From RZZS01 sp964491785 (GTDB taxonomy: Bacteria; Pseudomonadota; Alphaproteobacteria; Micavibrionales; Micavibrionaceae), in the NCBI GenBank assembly GCA_964491785.1, contig CAZBGS010000004.1, positions 201,839 through 265,838 of the forward strand: 64,000 nt of DNA. Direction: 5' to 3'. The notes beneath the pieces are model-generated. The model ran no database searches. It had not been told where the DNA came from and saw nothing but the letters and a program-made list of their open reading frames with translations. Position 1 is the stretch's first letter. Each line of letters starts with the position of its first letter. This document shows positions 49,851 to 59,421 of the stretch, one piece after another. Position numbers and translations under genes: made by a program.

Positions 49851-52800
49851 CTAGTAATCACGCTTCCAATTTATGCCGATGCTGCTTTCGTCGGTGCTGC
49901 CCAGGCGGGTTTCGATTTCGATGTCATCGGTTATGTCTATTTCGGCACGTAATGCGGTGCTTTCCGCTGCTACCCCTTGGTCGACGGCGATATAGACTCT
50001 TTCATTGATGTATTTGCCGATAGAGATTGTCGCCCCGCCTTCCTCGTATCCCAGGCTTATGGTATCGAGCCCGATTGCCTGCCGGATGCGGCTGATGGGG
50101 CTTATGCCGGCCTGATTTCTTCCCGTCAGTGCGGCTGCCAAATTAGCAAGCCTTAATGCCTGAACGGGGGACAAATCGCCTACCGACTGGCCAAAAAGGG
50201 CACGGGAGAGAATTTCATCTTCCGGAAGAGGGGGATCCGAAGTAATTGCAAGTTCAGGAGAACTGGCTGTACCTGTAAGGATCAGATTGGCATCGATGTC
50301 CTGACCTTTTAAAATGCCCCTGATGTTAAGCGAGGGGTTCGCGGGGTCTGGAGTGTTGAAGATTACGCGGCCTTCGCTTAGGGATATCTGAGAATCAAGG
50401 AGTTGTATCTGGCCGCGGATTGCATTCAGTTCACCACTTACTACAGGGTCATCCACGGTGCCGGAAATTCCGAGATTGGCTCCCCACTCGCTTTCGAATT
50501 GCGGGGCTCGAATGAATATGCTGTTTCTGGCTCTGACAACGAGATCAAGGGCGATTACGTAGGGGCTGGCGGCTCTTTGTACGCTTACGCCTTCTGCGGC
50601 ACCTATTTCGATTATCGTGAAGCCGCTGTATGACGCGGATCTGTCAAGGGCGGCTATATAGTATTCGGCATTATTTATCTGTAGATTCCCGGTTAAAAGG
50701 GCGCTTTCGGCATTTCCTGCGATCCCGGTCTGTCCGGAGGCGGTTATGCCCATTTGATCGTTATTGGCGAGTTGAAGGTTGTCGATTACGGCCTGGAAGT
50801 TAAAGGCAGGATTAAGGAGGGTGGCAAAATTTATTGTGCCCTGACCGGAAAGGTTACCTTCGCCCGGGCCTGAAGCGGTAAGGTTGTTTATCGCGAGCGT
50901 ACGCTCCTGCGCTGTCAGAGTGGCGGAGATGTTTTGCAGCAGGGTTCCGGTCTCAAGATTCTCGTATTCTGCGCCCTGAATGCTGCCGTTGCCACTGATG
51001 CGGGGAGTTGCAAGCAGGCCGCCAATGGTGATGTCAAGTGCAGCTCTTCCCCGCAAGCGGTGCTGCTCCAGACCTGCGAGCGAGGCAAGTGGAGCCAGAT
51101 CCAGCGTCGCCTGAGCCTTAGCTTCGAGGGGAGCGTTATCCGGAATGTCAAACGGGATCAGGGTCAGCGGCAGGTTGCCGGAACCCTTCAGGGAAAGATC
51201 GGCAGGGCCGTGCAGGTCTGCGGAAAAACCAAGGTTATTGGCAGCATAACTGGCCTGGATCGTGCCAGCGAGATAACTATCCTGACCGGCGGCATCCGGC
51301 AATTCGAGGCGGACAAGGTCAAGTCGCGCATCGCCGGAAAGGTTATCGCGGGGCCCGGAAATGGCCGCTTCGAGGTTAGCCGTTCCTCCATTGCCGAAAG
51401 GGAGGAAACCGAGGTTGGCGGGCAGTCCTCTGGCGGTCAGGCGGGTATCGATGCTTTGGCCGCTAACGGCTGCATTTAGTGTAACTTCACCGCTACCGAA
51501 AGCAAGGCGCACATTGTCCAGCCGCATTTTTTCAGGGGAAAGCGAAACCGGCTCCAGCAGGCGCAATTCATTGTTGCCTATGCGGCCCTGCAATCTTGAA
51601 AGATCAAGCGTCAATCCACGGTATGTACTCAATGATCCGGCATAATCAAACACATATTCACTTCCGACGTTACCTGTCAGTTTGCCGGTGATATTGATTT
51701 TTTCAGTTGTTCCTGCGAGCCGGGAGTCGAGATGGATATAAGGCTCCTGCCTTGCTGAAATGGCCGCATCGATATTTCCGGTTTCTATGTTCATTGAGCC
51801 TGAACCGTCAAGGGTCAAATTACCGGCGGTGAAACGGAGAAAGGGAACCGAAAGCCTGTTGTCCGAAAAAACCAGGCGACCAGTTAGGGGATTGTCCTGA
51901 TAATCTATCGCGAAATTGAAATCGGCTTGAGGCTCTCCGAAAGCGGAGCCTGAAAATTTAACCGTATCAAGGTCTTCACCTGCGTGAATTAGACCTTCGG
52001 AAAAGACAAAATTATTTTCATTTATAGTAACATTGCTTTCGGCATGCGGCGAGGGGCCTATTATAGCGGCGAGATTTTCCCAGGGGGAATCGAAGACTTT
52101 GGCGTCCAGGGTTACTTTTCCCTGAAGGTTTAGCGGAAAAATGCTTCCGGCAAGAGTTATGCCGGCCTTCGCCTTGCCTTTCAAATTCGGTAAGAGAACG
52201 CCGAGATCCGGGAGGGATAGTGATGCGTCAAAAAAAGATTCATTCCCTGAATAATCTGAAGCGGCACTGCCGGTTATTACGGCGATATCATTTTTCAAGG
52301 AGAAATAATCAAAATTTGCTCCGGTGCCTGTCAGATTTCCGGACAAGCTGAAAACAGAGTTGGCTAGTTCCGAAATCTCAGTCTCGTCATCGCAAAAACA
52401 TATAGAGTCCCATCTTCCCTCGGCGGAAACCGACAGCATATTTTTTTTCAGGGCTTTGGCAATTTTAACAGAGGTATCGAGCCCCTGGATTTTAAGGCCG
52501 GATGAGAAAATGCTGCCGCAAAAATTTATAATAATGTTATCTCCATCTTCCTTTTCATATAGCAAAACCGTTTCGCCTCTGGTTTTTACGTCCGAAGCAT
52601 TCCACTCGCCTGATGTGGCTATGGATAGCTCATTTCTGGTGATACCGATTATTAGAGCATTGTGGATCAGGAAATCTTCTCCGGCATTTATTTCAATGTA
52701 TCCTCTCCAATCGTCAGGCGGGCCATCACCATTCAAGGACATTTCAAAAGCGGATATCCCAAGGATTCCGGCTATCGGCCCATCGCCGTCGTCGCGGGCC

Positions 52801-53444
52801 GAGGCTTGCAGAAGCATGCGGTTCTCTTCGTGTATCTGGGCAAAGTCCAGTTGCAGCAGCTCAGGTGAATCCCGCGCGTTCAGGTCAAAAATTTGAAGAC
52901 TTATCAAACTTTTAGTGAGATCCTGGGGCAATACGAGTTTTCCGCGGGCGGACAGCCTTTCTGCACTGCCGGTAATCTCGTCAGGGAGTATGATTTCAGA
53001 AAAATCAAATTCGGCAATGCGGATCCTTGGTATATCGAATGAAAGCTCCCGATCCTTGGGCGTTTCCCCGGTGTCCGGCAGGCGTTCCAGCAGGGCTGTC
53101 TCAGCCGAGATCCGGGTAAAGGTCAAATTTCCATGCAGAAGATCGATCAGATGAAAACCGGCAAAAAGGTTTTCAATTATCATGAAGCTGCCATCAGGAT
53201 CGCTCAGGACTATCCGGTCAATCGAAATATGGCCGGAGTCAAATGAGGAAATTGTTCCTATATCAACAATCAGGTTTTCAGTGGAAACCAGTCTTTCGCC
53301 CTGACTTGCAAGCCATTGTCTTCCGTTATCAGTGCCCAGCCAGACTAACCCCGCCGAGAGCGCCAGAGCCAGTAAAACCACTACCAAGAGCGATGCTCCA
53401 AGGATTTTGACTGACCAGCGTCTGAGCATTTGCATGTCCATCAA
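49851..53444 (-). CDS. tamB: TamB-like translocation and assembly protein
   Basis: A 1197-aa AsmA-like/TamB protein. One N-terminal membrane segment (about 10-33) anchors it in the inner membrane; the rest is a long beta-groove thought to bridge the periplasm and move phospholipids or unfolded barrels. The C-terminal DUF490 region (about 800-1197) ends in SSIGINWKRDY. It overlaps the tamA stop by 4 bp, the normal operon in diderms. Confidence 0.95.
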   Translation of the reverse strand: MMDMQMLRRWSVKILGASLLVVVLLALALSAGLVWLGTDNGRQWLASQGERLVSTENLIVDIGTISSFDSGHISIDRIVLSDPDGSFMIIENLFAGFHLIDLLHGNLTFTRISAETALLERLPDTGETPKDRELSFDIPRIRIAEFDFSEIILPDEITGSAERLSARGKLVLPQDLTKSLISLQIFDLNARDSPELLQLDFAQIHEENRMLLQASARDDGDGPIAGILGISAFEMSLNGDGPPDDWRGYIEINAGEDFLIHNALIIGITRNELSIATSGEWNASDVKTRGETVLLYEKEDGDNIIINFCGSIFSSGLKIQGLDTSVKIAKALKKNMLSVSAEGRWDSICFCDDETEISELANSVFSLSGNLTGTGANFDYFSLKNDIAVITGSAASDYSGNESFFDASLSLPDLGVLLPNLKGKAKAGITLAGSIFPLNLQGKVTLDAKVFDSPWENLAAIIGPSPHAESNVTINENNFVFSEGLIHAGEDLDTVKFSGSAFGEPQADFNFAIDYQDNPLTGRLVFSDNRLSVPFLRFTAGNLTLDGSGSMNIETGNIDAAISARQEPYIHLDSRLAGTTEKINITGKLTGNVGSEYVFDYAGSLSTYRGLTLDLSRLQGRIGNNELRLLEPVSLSPEKMRLDNVRLAFGSGEVTLNAAVSGQSIDTRLTARGLPANLGFLPFGNGGTANLEAAISGPRDNLSGDARLDLVRLELPDAAGQDSYLAGTIQASYAANNLGFSADLHGPADLSLKGSGNLPLTLIPFDIPDNAPLEAKAQATLDLAPLASLAGLEQHRLRGRAALDITIGGLLATPRISGNGSIQGAEYENLETGTLLQNISATLTAQERTLAINNLTASGPGEGNLSGQGTINFATLLNPAFNFQAVIDNLQLANNDQMGITASGQTGIAGNAESALLTGNLQINNAEYYIAALDRSASYSGFTIIEIGAAEGVSVQRAASPYVIALDLVVRARNSIFIRAPQFESEWGANLGISGTVDDPVVSGELNAIRGQIQLLDSQISLSEGRVIFNTPDPANPSLNIRGILKGQDIDANLILTGTASSPELAITSDPPLPEDEILSRALFGQSVGDLSPVQALRLANLAAALTGRNQAGISPISRIRQAIGLDTISLGYEEGGATISIGKYINERVYIAVDQGVAAESTALRAEIDITDDIEIETRLGSTDESSIGINWKRDY

Positions 53445-55210
53445 AAAGCCTGCCCTATGCTGATATAGAACTGGTAATTGTCATCCACTTCGCGTTTGTC
53501 AAGCGGGATGGCCAAGTCAAGGCGGATCGGGCCGATCGCTGTATGATAGCGTGCGCCTATGCCGGTGCCCCATCGGAAGTCTTCGTCACTGGCGGCGTCA
53601 AGGTCGCGTGTTACCCTTGCTCCTTCATAAAAACCGGCGAGTTCGATATTTCCGGTAACCATAAAGCGCAATTCCGTGCCCAGTTCGACAAGCATCCTGC
53701 CGCCTGTCGGATTACCATCTTCGTCAAGAGGGCCGATCATCTGATGTCCGTATCCTCTGACAGAGCCTCCCCCTCCGGCATAAAGGCGCTTGTCAGCGGG
53801 GATGTCGCTGCGGGACTGACCGAAAAGGGCGGACGCCCTGGCTTTATTGGCCCAGACAAAACGGTTTCCAGCGGGCGTATAGTGAACGATTCCCGCTCCG
53901 GCTTCAAAAAATCCTCCTTTTTCATTAAGAGTTTTATAGGGAATTATTCCCAGATTAATTCTGAATCCGTCGCGCGGATCAAGTAGGTTGCCGGTGTTGT
54001 CGAAAGCGCCGAGGAGAGGGGCTCCCAGCAGGGTAAAAGTGTCGTCATTGCCATTGTCTTGCCTGATGCGCGATTGTTCCAGCAAAGCGCCGCCGCGCAG
54101 CATGATTTCATCAGTATACTGGTAGCTCAGGTAAGACGAAAGGGCGGCGAGATCGCGGTCGAAAGCTTCCAGTTCCTCGCGGCTGATTTCAGCTGATGCC
54201 TGCCAGCTGAAATCCTGATCTCCCCACATATCCGGCTTGTTGAGGTCGGCGGTCGCGGCATAGGTTCTTGTTCCTATCTGGATTCTTGTCCTCAATCTTT
54301 CGGCCCCGCCCATCAGGTTGCGGTGCTCCCAAAAGGCCTGGGAAATTATTCCTCTGGAGGTCGAGTAAGTTGCCCCACCGCCAATGCTGCGATGCTTGCT
54401 CTCGCGCAGATCTATATTCACCGGGAGGGTTTCGCCGTCGCCCCCATCTTCCGGATACCGGATGTCAGCGCTGGCGATTACGCCGCTAAGAAGCAGGTTT
54501 TGCCTCGTTCTTGCGACCTTGCGTATGTCGAAAAGGTCGCCCTCCTGCCAGGCTATCCTTCTTTGAAGGAAGCCGGTTTTGACCCTTGTGTTTCCCTCAA
54601 GTTTAGTTTGTCCAAAATTTTTAAGTTCGCCCTGGTCAAAGGTGATAAGCGCTTGCACCGTGCTGGTGGCATGTTCGACGAGCAAGCGTCTGGATACTAC
54701 CGCAGGGAAAGGATAGCCATTTTGCATCAGCAGGTTGATTATTTCCTGTTCGGCGGCCAGGATCAGATCAGGGGTTACAAGTTCGCCGGTGGGGTAGGAC
54801 AGCTGAGCAAGAGCAGGAATTTTTGGTTCTTCCTGCTGCCAGGCGACTACAAAGTCCGAGAGAACGTATTTCTTGCCAGGGAGAATATTAAGGGATACTT
54901 CAATTTCGCCATCGGCTTTTTCATCTATTACGTAATCCACTGCGGCATTGAAATAGCTGTTTTCGCGTAATATTCTGATGAGGTTGCCGGTGTCATTTCC
55001 TGCGCGCCTTCTCAGAGCGCTCATGCCGACTGGCATCTGATCCTGAAGCGATATCAAAAGCGAATTTTCACGTAAATCGTTCAGGAGGTCGCTGTCTTCG
55101 ATACCATGGATGTTTACCGTGTAATCCAGTCCTTGCGCCAGTGCCATTCCCGATGCGGCAAGCGCGAAAATCAACAACCAGTAATGCAACAGGCGACATG
55201 ATTTCATCAA
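53441..55210 (-). CDS. tamA: TamA-like outer membrane protein
   Basis: A 589-aa Omp85-family barrel. Signal peptide ends near GMALA; three POTRA-like domains (about 27-270) follow, then the 16-strand barrel (Bac_surface_Ag) with the LGTEL and RGY elements (GGGSVRGYGHQMIGPLDE near 470) and a C-terminal Phe (YISIGQAF) for recognition by Bam. It works with TamB in the outer membrane. The gene pair is contiguous with a 4-bp overlap. Confidence 0.94.
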   Translation of the reverse strand: MMKSCRLLHYWLLIFALAASGMALAQGLDYTVNIHGIEDSDLLNDLRENSLLISLQDQMPVGMSALRRRAGNDTGNLIRILRENSYFNAAVDYVIDEKADGEIEVSLNILPGKKYVLSDFVVAWQQEEPKIPALAQLSYPTGELVTPDLILAAEQEIINLLMQNGYPFPAVVSRRLLVEHATSTVQALITFDQGELKNFGQTKLEGNTRVKTGFLQRRIAWQEGDLFDIRKVARTRQNLLLSGVIASADIRYPEDGGDGETLPVNIDLRESKHRSIGGGATYSTSRGIISQAFWEHRNLMGGAERLRTRIQIGTRTYAATADLNKPDMWGDQDFSWQASAEISREELEAFDRDLAALSSYLSYQYTDEIMLRGGALLEQSRIRQDNGNDDTFTLLGAPLLGAFDNTGNLLDPRDGFRINLGIIPYKTLNEKGGFFEAGAGIVHYTPAGNRFVWANKARASALFGQSRSDIPADKRLYAGGGGSVRGYGHQMIGPLDEDGNPTGGRMLVELGTELRFMVTGNIELAGFYEGARVTRDLDAASDEDFRWGTGIGARYHTAIGPIRLDLAIPLDKREVDDNYQFYISIGQAF

Positions 55211-55300
55211 TTCTCTTTTTATATAACTTTAACCAAGAAAGCAGGGAAAACAAACGGCTATTCAAAAGGTTCGGTAGCAGGAAACGTTTTGTCAGGCGGT

Positions 55301-55768
55301 TCAGGGCGCCGGTCGTATTCTAAGCTGTCCGATATTGCCGGTTACCACTTCGCCTTCATCAAGATCGTATGCTGTGAACCTGCCGCTTTTTTCGGCGGCG
55401 GTAAGGTCGTCCGTTATCAATTCGCCAGGTTTTTTCGTCTTGTGCAGATAGTCGGCAGGATCGGCGTGTTCTTCATATGCGTAATCCAGCGTGCAGCGTC
55501 CGTTTATGCAGACAGGGTTTGCTGCTGGATGTATGCTGCATCTCAGGTCTTTGATTTCTCCCGCGCAGATTTTCATCAGCTCTGCGGAAAAGGTAGGAGC
55601 GTAAGTCCGGTTCAGAGGTATCAGGGTGCAATCGTCGCATCGCGATCTTGCAAATACGCACTCTCCGTTCTGGCGGCATTGCTGCATATGCGCCAGGGGT
55701 CTGGCTTCCTGAGCATCGGCGATTGGGGACAGTAGAAGCAGTCCTAATAGAAATGTGAGAAGATGCAT
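55301..55768 (-). CDS. Cys-rich secreted hypothetical protein
   Basis: A 155-aa protein with signal peptide (cleavage near ADA) and an even number of Cys in the mature part (C31, C37, C44, C47 and four more up to about 92), suggesting disulfides formed in the periplasm. The C-terminal third is polar and probably disordered. An AAAGGAAAAAC site precedes the ATG. It lies upstream of tamA on the same strand with a 90-bp gap, so a shared transcript is possible. No family recognised. Confidence 0.65.
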   Translation of the reverse strand: MHLLTFLLGLLLLSPIADAQEARPLAHMQQCRQNGECVFARSRCDDCTLIPLNRTYAPTFSAELMKICAGEIKDLRCSIHPAANPVCINGRCTLDYAYEEHADPADYLHKTKKPGELITDDLTAAEKSGRFTAYDLDEGEVVTGNIGQLRIRPAP

Positions 55769-55820
55769 GTTTTTCCTTTCTCCAATCTGCTAACTTAAAG
55801 AAAGAACGGGCAGTTTCATC

Positions 55821-56501
55821 CTACCAAGGTAATTCCTTGCCGGTATAGTCATAGAAACGTCCGGAATTGTCAGCAGTGAGGTCGGAGATTACCCGGCGGA
55901 TTCCGGTAGCGCTTTCCACGACATCAATATCGGCGTTCGGGCCGCCCATGTCGGTGCGTACCCATCCCGGATGAAGCATGACTGCTATGGCGCCTGTGTC
56001 CGCGGTGTCGATGGCGAGCGAGCGCCAGGCCGCGTTAAGTCCGGCTTTGGAAGAGCGATATGCGTAATAGTCGCCATGGGTGTTTTGCGAAATGCTGCCC
56101 ATCCGGCTTGATAAGGCTATAAGTTTTTTCTGAGAGCTTGAGCAAACATTTTTTAGTAACGCTTCTGCAAGAAGCAGAGGGCCGATTGTGTTGACAGCAA
56201 AAGTTTCCAACCAGACGGAACGATTCAAATCTCCAAGTCCTTCGTTCCCTCCGGAGACACCGGCATTGGAGATGAGAACGTCAATACTTTCGTCCTGCAA
56301 CTTGCGCGAAAGATTCCTGATAGAGTCAATGTTTCGAACATCCAGTTCATGTATTTCAATTGAACCCTGCAGATTCTTCAGGGCTTCTGTTTTGCCCAGA
56401 TCTCTTACAGTTGCTATGACATTCCATTCATCGGCCACGTACTGTCTGGCCAGTTCAAGGCCTATCCCGCGGTTGGATCCGGTTATCAGAGTTGTGGCCA
56501 T
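55821..56501 (-). CDS. SDR family oxidoreductase (C-factor-like)
   Basis: A 226-aa classical SDR. Cofactor motif TGSNRGIGLELA at 7-18, SNAGVSGG near 79, catalytic AYRSSKAG near 148 and PGWVRTDMGG near 178, the last two typical of the CsgA/C-factor group. The substrate is unknown. It lies 23 bp downstream of the WrbA-like gene on the same strand, so the two redox enzymes are likely co-transcribed. Confidence 0.9.
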   Translation of the reverse strand: MATTLITGSNRGIGLELARQYVADEWNVIATVRDLGKTEALKNLQGSIEIHELDVRNIDSIRNLSRKLQDESIDVLISNAGVSGGNEGLGDLNRSVWLETFAVNTIGPLLLAEALLKNVCSSSQKKLIALSSRMGSISQNTHGDYYAYRSSKAGLNAAWRSLAIDTADTGAIAVMLHPGWVRTDMGGPNADIDVVESATGIRRVISDLTADNSGRFYDYTGKELPW

Positions 56502-56524
56502 AAATCTCTCCTTAAATCGTTTTT

Positions 56525-57118
56525 TTAAATTTCAAACCAACGGCGGGCGGCGTCCACCATTCTGGCACCATAATGCTCTGCCGTGCGGATGTCACCGCCA
56601 GGCGGGCTGATTTCAGGAGAATCGTTTTCCGACTGTGACATTACTCCGAGATAAGAACCGATCCGGTTCATTTCCTCTGGTCTGGAATAATGATATTTGT
56701 CTCTGGATTCTGCCGCAATTCCTGGAAGCCCCAGCGATACCCAGATCATTCCGTGCTGGCCTGCAAGGATGACAAACTGCAATATGGTGTGAAGCTTGTC
56801 TCCTGAAAATCCCAGAGAATTGGTAAAGCCTCCGGCGAGCTTGTTTTTCCATTTCAATTCCATCCATGGCTTGGAAGTGGCGTCCTGAAAGATTTTGAAT
56901 GGGCCGGAGGCCGAACCCATGTATGTGGGAGAGCCGAATATTATCGCATGCGCGTTATGAAGATAATCCCATTCTTCATTACGGATTTCGCCGTTTGAGG
57001 GAATCTTTATTAAAGCGACTTCTCCGCCCGCTTTCTCCGCGCCCCGCTTCAAAGCGTTCGCGATCACTTCAGTATGGCCGAAGCCCGAGTGGTATACGAT
57101 TGCTATTTTTGCAGTCAT
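56525..57118 (-). CDS. WrbA-like flavodoxin-fold NAD(P)H:quinone oxidoreductase
   Basis: A 197-aa flavodoxin-fold protein. The FMN phosphate loop YHSGFGHTEVIANAL at 9-23 and FGSPTYMGSASGPFK near 61 match WrbA-type quinone reductases. They reduce quinones by two electrons and limit oxidative stress. The following SDR gene is 23 bp downstream. Whether it is true WrbA is uncertain because several insertions differ. Confidence 0.85.
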   Translation of the reverse strand: MTAKIAIVYHSGFGHTEVIANALKRGAEKAGGEVALIKIPSNGEIRNEEWDYLHNAHAIIFGSPTYMGSASGPFKIFQDATSKPWMELKWKNKLAGGFTNSLGFSGDKLHTILQFVILAGQHGMIWVSLGLPGIAAESRDKYHYSRPEEMNRIGSYLGVMSQSENDSPEISPPGGDIRTAEHYGARMVDAARRWFEI

Positions 57119-57181
57119 ATTCTTATCCCTTTACTGGTTCACAGCTGTCAGTAAAGTTGATCGCCTTCAGAGAAATTCAAT

Positions 57182-57385
57182 TCAAATAGTGAATTTTGGA
57201 TTGATTGAAGGTGAAGAGGGAGGCCGGTTTTTATACTCGTGCAGGCGGAACAGGCTGCCCAGTGCCGCCGGAAATGTTTGTTCGCCAGGATCGTCTTTTC
57301 CCATAAGGTTGGGAATTTCGCCGAGCGACCTGGTATAGTCGCCTTTAAATTGTTCGAAATTTTTCATGTCTTCATACAGGCTCAT
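57182..57385 (-). CDS. small hypothetical protein, 67 aa
   Basis: A 67-aa protein beginning MSLYEDMKNFEQF. The start at 57385 is selected because AGGAG lies 8 bases upstream; an ATG seven codons earlier has none. The C-terminal end is Pro/Ser-rich. It overlaps the upstream hypothetical gene by 14 bp, so both are translated from one transcript. No family recognised; it could be a partner of its neighbour. Confidence 0.55.
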   Translation of the reverse strand: MSLYEDMKNFEQFKGDYTRSLGEIPNLMGKDDPGEQTFPAALGSLFRLHEYKNRPPSSPSINPKFTI

Positions 57386-57752
57386 ATGCAGTACTCCTGT
57401 CTTCATTTATGACGCGCCGCAGATCGGTTTCGGGAACCATCAAGACCAGCTTGCGGCTGTCGCCGTTACGGAGGCCGGCGAGTTCAAAACGTATTTTGTT
57501 CTTGTCGAGGACGTCGGCTATGCGCGCCAGATCGTTAAGTGCATAAATATCGCCATAGCGAAAGTAGAGGCGATAGCTGCCTTGCGTGGAGCAGGCGCCT
57601 TTTACCTTGCTTGGCAGCGGGTAGTAATGCCATCGCCCTTCTTCCAGGCTAAGCCTTAACATATCGGGCAGGTAGTGCTCGTTAAGAAATGCAAGCACCG
57701 CGTCCTGGGCAGCCAGATAATTCGTGCGAAGGCTGATCGGGTCTGTAATCAT
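57372..57752 (-). CDS. hypothetical protein, 126 aa
   Basis: A 126-aa cytosolic-looking alpha/beta protein, start after a GGGGAAAC site. Seen segments: LPDMLRLSLEEGRWHYYPLP near 28 and a beta-alpha-beta C-terminal half. No family recognised. It overlaps the downstream 67-aa gene by 14 bp. The pair stands alone between the WrbA-like gene and the divergent Tat lipoprotein gene. Confidence 0.6.
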   Translation of the reverse strand: MITDPISLRTNYLAAQDAVLAFLNEHYLPDMLRLSLEEGRWHYYPLPSKVKGACSTQGSYRLYFRYGDIYALNDLARIADVLDKNKIRFELAGLRNGDSRKLVLMVPETDLRRVINEDRSTAYEPV

Positions 57753-57857
57753 GTTTCCCCGCTTTCCGGTGGTCGGCAGAAGCTGAACCGTTTCTAAATA
57801 ATCTCATATTTTAAAAGGGGGCTGCAAATTTGCGGAAAATGATTTTTCATAAAAGAT

Positions 57858-57886
57858 TTGACATGCTTTGTCCAAATGTATATATT
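57858..57886 (+). promoter_or_regulatory. near-consensus sigma-70 promoter
   Basis: TTGACA (57858-57863), 17-bp spacer, TATATT (57881-57886): -35 is perfect and -10 one base from consensus. It predicts a start near 57893 and a leader of about 22 bases for the Tat lipoprotein gene. AT-rich DNA upstream could act as an UP element. This is the clearest promoter in the window. Confidence 0.8.
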
Positions 57887-57914
57887 TTGCGAATATTCTT
57901 TTTATGAGGGTGCT

Positions 57915-58316
57915 ATGATCAAAGATATTGAAGAGAATAAACCGACAAGCAGACGTGATTTTATCAAAACGGCATTTTCCGGTTTGGCTGGTATGACATT
58001 CCTTGGGAGTATATTTGGCTGTGCGACAAGGCCTGATACTGTTTATGAACAGACGCCCGGGACAGGTACTTACGGCAGAGGGCCAATGAATATTCCTACT
58101 GACGGTACGCTTTCAGGTTCGCAACCTGTTATTATTCATGAAGACGGCACCATCGAGGCTCAGAAAGGCAAGGGTAAAATCAAGTACGGTGGCGGTAATA
58201 CCAGAAACCGCAGGGATTCTGCACTTGATCAGGCAAATGATACGATGCGTGATGCTAACAAGACCCTTAACAACGCAAACAGAATTATCAGAAGCTGGGA
58301 GCGTTTAACTCGTTAG
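57915..58316 (+). CDS. Tat-signal lipoprotein with heptad tail
   Basis: A 133-aa protein (start at 57915, GAGGG site; an in-frame ATG upstream overlaps the promoter and is rejected). The N-terminal twin-arginine motif is SRRDFIKT, followed by a hydrophobic stretch and a lipobox ending IFGC, so it is probably a Tat-exported lipoprotein. The C-terminal 40 residues hold three copies of ANxxxxx (ANDTMRD, ANKTLNN, ANRIIRS), a heptad tail. Function unknown. A strong promoter and terminator flank it. Confidence 0.8.
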   Translation: MIKDIEENKPTSRRDFIKTAFSGLAGMTFLGSIFGCATRPDTVYEQTPGTGTYGRGPMNIPTDGTLSGSQPVIIHEDGTIEAQKGKGKIKYGGGNTRNRRDSALDQANDTMRDANKTLNNANRIIRSWERLTR

Positions 58317-58333
58317 AGGAAAACAAGATTTTT

Positions 58334-58366
58334 AAAAAAGGCGATACAGGACGTATCGCCTTTTTT
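58334..58366. terminator. bidirectional intrinsic terminator
   Basis: Stem AAAAAAGGCGATAC / GTATCGCCTTTTTT (perfect 14 bp, 5-base loop) with a T-run on both ends, between the stops of the Tat lipoprotein gene (plus) and gpsA (minus). It can end both transcripts. Confidence 0.92.
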
Positions 58367-58390
58367 TATTAGAGCCAATCCAAAGAGAGG

Positions 58391-59389
58391 TTACTGAGCT
58401 TCCGAGCGTCTTACCGGGCGTTCCAGAATGGCGTCGATGACGTCGTCCAGAATTCGTCCTTCGTTTACCAGCCAGTTAACCGCCTGCGCAATCGGCATAT
58501 CGACGGCGTTCTTTCTTGCCATGGTCATCAGGGCCGAGGCTGTGGAAACACCTTCGGTGACTGCGGGGCCGCGTTCCAGCATTACTTCCTCGATCCTGCG
58601 GCCTTCGCCGAGCGCCACGCCGAGTGAAAAGTTGCGGGATTGCATGCTTGAACATGTAAGCATCAGATCGCCCATGCCGCACATGCCCATAAGAGTCTCT
58701 TTCTTCGCGCCCATCGAAGTTGCAAGGCGTCCCATTTCGGCAATTCCGCGGGTGACAAGGGCCGCTTTCGCGCTTTCACCAAGCTTCTTTCCGAGTACAA
58801 CACCGCTGGCGATAGCAATAACGTTTTTTACCGCACCGCCTATCTGAGCGCCAATAAGGTCGTCTGTCAGGTAAGGCCGCAAAACCTTGCTGGCGAGGGC
58901 GTCGACAATTTCCTGCGATTTTTCCTTGTCGTTGCAGGCCAGCGTGACCGCGGCAGGCAGTCCGCGACCGACTTCCCTGGCAAAGGTGGGGCCGGTCAGA
59001 ACGGCGATGTGTGTTTCAGGGATGGTTTCCTTTGCGACCTGGGTGAGCAGCATCCCGGTATCAAGTTCTATTCCCTTGGCACAGATTACTATCGGGACTC
59101 CAGCGGGTACTTTGTTTTTCAGGGATTCAAGAGAGGGGCGGACAAATTGGGCCGGAGTGACCAGGAGGATTACTTCCGCGTCAGCAGCCTTGCCGAGGTC
59201 TTCGGTTGCAAGAATGCTTTCGTGAAGTTTCTGCCCCGTTAGAAATACCAAGTTTTCGTGTTTTTCATTAATGTCGGATACAGTTTGCGCTTCTCTTGCC
59301 CAGATCACAACCTCGCGGCCAGCATTGGATAAACATTGCGCCAGGGCGGTGCCCCAGGCTCCGGCTCCGACTATGCCAATTTTTTTCAT
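58391..59389 (-). CDS. gpsA: glycerol-3-phosphate dehydrogenase [NAD(P)+]
   Basis: GpsA of 332 aa makes glycerol 3-phosphate for phospholipids. Rossmann motif GAGAWGTALA at 7-16, catalytic Lys in GGAVKNVIAIASG near 187 and GMCGMGDLMLTCSS near 238. It lies downstream of tsaD on the minus strand (32-bp gap), an order conserved in alphaproteobacteria. Confidence 0.97.
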   Translation of the reverse strand: MKKIGIVGAGAWGTALAQCLSNAGREVVIWAREAQTVSDINEKHENLVFLTGQKLHESILATEDLGKAADAEVILLVTPAQFVRPSLESLKNKVPAGVPIVICAKGIELDTGMLLTQVAKETIPETHIAVLTGPTFAREVGRGLPAAVTLACNDKEKSQEIVDALASKVLRPYLTDDLIGAQIGGAVKNVIAIASGVVLGKKLGESAKAALVTRGIAEMGRLATSMGAKKETLMGMCGMGDLMLTCSSMQSRNFSLGVALGEGRRIEEVMLERGPAVTEGVSTASALMTMARKNAVDMPIAQAVNWLVNEGRILDDVIDAILERPVRRSEAQ

Positions 59390-59421
59390 TTTTTTGCCCT
59401 CTTCTAAGTTTGCTTAAATTA

